A DNA stretch of 7,012 nt, from contig DAWAJD010000054.1 of NCBI GenBank assembly GCA_052289195.1, positions 1 through 7,012 of the forward strand. The letters run 5' to 3'. Origin of the DNA: UBA4644 sp900555855 (GTDB lineage: Bacteria; Bacillota; Clostridia; Oscillospirales; Butyricicoccaceae). This document shows positions 5,519-7,012 of the stretch, in pieces (position 1 is the stretch's first letter; each line of letters begins with the position of its first letter). The translations under genes and the position numbers were made by a program. The notes under the pieces are model-generated. The model was not told the origin of the DNA. It was given only the letters and a program-made list of their open reading frames with translations, and made no database searches.

Positions 5519-6081
5519 AACGGGACCCCATCCATATGCAGCAGGATATGCTCAAGACGCTTATCACCAAGGATCAGCTGGAAGCCACCGTGGCGCGGCT
5601 GGGCCGGGAGATCACGGAGGACTATCGGGGCAGGACGCCCATGCTGGTGGCGGTGCTCAAGGGCGCTTTCATCTTCATGGCCGACCTGGTGCGGCAGATC
5701 GACATCCCCTGCACGCTGGATTTTATGGCTGTCTCCAGCTACGGAGCCGGCATGGCTTCCTCCGGCCAGGTGAAAATTATTAAAGATTTGGACACCACTA
5801 TTGAGGGGAAAGATGTTATTATCGTGGAGGACATTCTGGACAGCGGCGTGACGCTGAGCTACCTGATGAAGCTGCTGCAGGCCCGCCGTCCGGCCTCCAT
5901 CCGTCTCTGCACCCTGTTTGACAAGCCCGCCCGCCATAAGGTGGATATCCATTCCGACTACATCGGCCTGGAGGTCCCCAACGAGTTTATCGTGGGCTAC
6001 GGGCTGGATTATGCGGAGATCTATCGGAATTATCCGGAGATCGCCGTGCTCAAGCCCTCTGTTTACAGCGAAGATCAATAA
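5515..6081 (+). CDS. hpt: Hypoxanthine phosphoribosyltransferase
   Basis: Purine salvage enzyme that joins hypoxanthine or guanine to PRPP, giving IMP or GMP in the cytosol. The 188-residue product is of normal length. LKGAFIFMADL (48-58) forms the pyrophosphate loop and SSYGAGMASSG (74-84) the mobile loop. VEDILDSGVTL (104-114) is the PRPP motif, with E105-D106 and the catalytic base D109. K137 in FDKPAR and F158-D165 in the FIVGYGLDYAE stretch bind the purine. ATG at 5515 is preferred to an upstream in-frame TTG (5497) because AGGAGG (5501-5506) lies eight bases before it and it forms ATGA with the tilS stop. The tilS-hpt-ftsH order is conserved in Firmicutes; in Bacillus the TilS and HprT products also regulate ftsH, which cannot be inferred from sequence here. 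Codons 86-103 are unusually AT-rich. Confidence 0.96.
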   Translation: MKRDPIHMQQDMLKTLITKDQLEATVARLGREITEDYRGRTPMLVAVLKGAFIFMADLVRQIDIPCTLDFMAVSSYGAGMASSGQVKIIKDLDTTIEGKDVIIVEDILDSGVTLSYLMKLLQARRPASIRLCTLFDKPARHKVDIHSDYIGLEVPNEFIVGYGLDYAEIYRNYPEIAVLKPSVYSEDQ

Positions 6082-6089
6082 ACCTATGG

Positions 6090-6102
6090 CGGCGCAGCGC
6101 CG
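6090..6102 (+). other. GC hairpin in the hpt-ftsH gap
   Basis: A perfect arm pair CGGCG/CGCCG (6090-6094 and 6098-6102) leaves a three-base loop, within the 45-bp gap between hpt and ftsH. It is followed by TCTGAAAAGGAG, not a T run, so it should not terminate transcription. It sits just ahead of the ftsH ribosome binding site (6109-6114) and might act as an mRNA processing or translation-modulating element; this is inference. Confidence 0.35.
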
Positions 6103-6126
6103 TCTGAAAAGGAGTGACACAACACC

Positions 6127-7012
<886 letters not shown>

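Noticed and set aside
6090..6110. Terminator between hpt and ftsH
   Set aside because: The hairpin is followed by TCTGAAAAGG rather than a T run, and the ftsH ribosome binding site follows directly.

Overview
The window is ordinary chromosomal DNA of a GC-rich (low 60s percent by eye) low-copy-repeat Firmicute, most likely a gut-type member of the Clostridia near Oscillospiraceae/Ruminococcaceae. The basis is the gene content and order (gdpP-rplI-dnaB, then tilS-hpt-ftsH, both conserved blocks in Firmicutes), strong AGGAGG-type ribosome binding sites, TTG starts, and a strict codon preference for G/C in third position. The assignment to family is inference.

Positions 1-335 contain no intact gene but are the most structured part of the window. 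On the minus strand, 118-78 is the 5' half of a serine tRNA with anticodon CGA. It is cut off just after the anticodon loop and still preceded by a near-consensus sigma-A promoter (178-150). A compact GC hairpin with a T tract (125-154) can serve as a plus-strand terminator. Three TTC(C)GC-type dyads, spaced about 21 bp apart (201-255), lead into a strong extended -10 promoter (249-277) for the rightward operon.

Positions 336-7012 hold six co-directional, tightly packed plus-strand genes: gdpP (c-di-AMP phosphodiesterase, TTG start), rplI (ribosomal protein bL9), dnaB (replicative helicase), tilS (tRNA-Ile lysidine synthase), hpt (hypoxanthine phosphoribosyltransferase) and ftsH (membrane AAA+ protease, TTG start, cut by the right edge). 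Gaps are 48, 34, -14, -4 and 45 bp, with no terminator between genes, so they probably form one operon linking c-di-AMP turnover, replication, translation fidelity, purine salvage and membrane protein quality control.

I see no undescribed multi-gene system. The points worth a second look are the promoter-bearing half tRNA at the left edge (possible integration or rearrangement junction), the phased dyads upstream of gdpP, a Ser in place of the usual His in the GdpP DHHA1 glycine motif, the overlap joining two normally separate gene blocks, and a short AT-rich, codon-atypical tract inside hpt.
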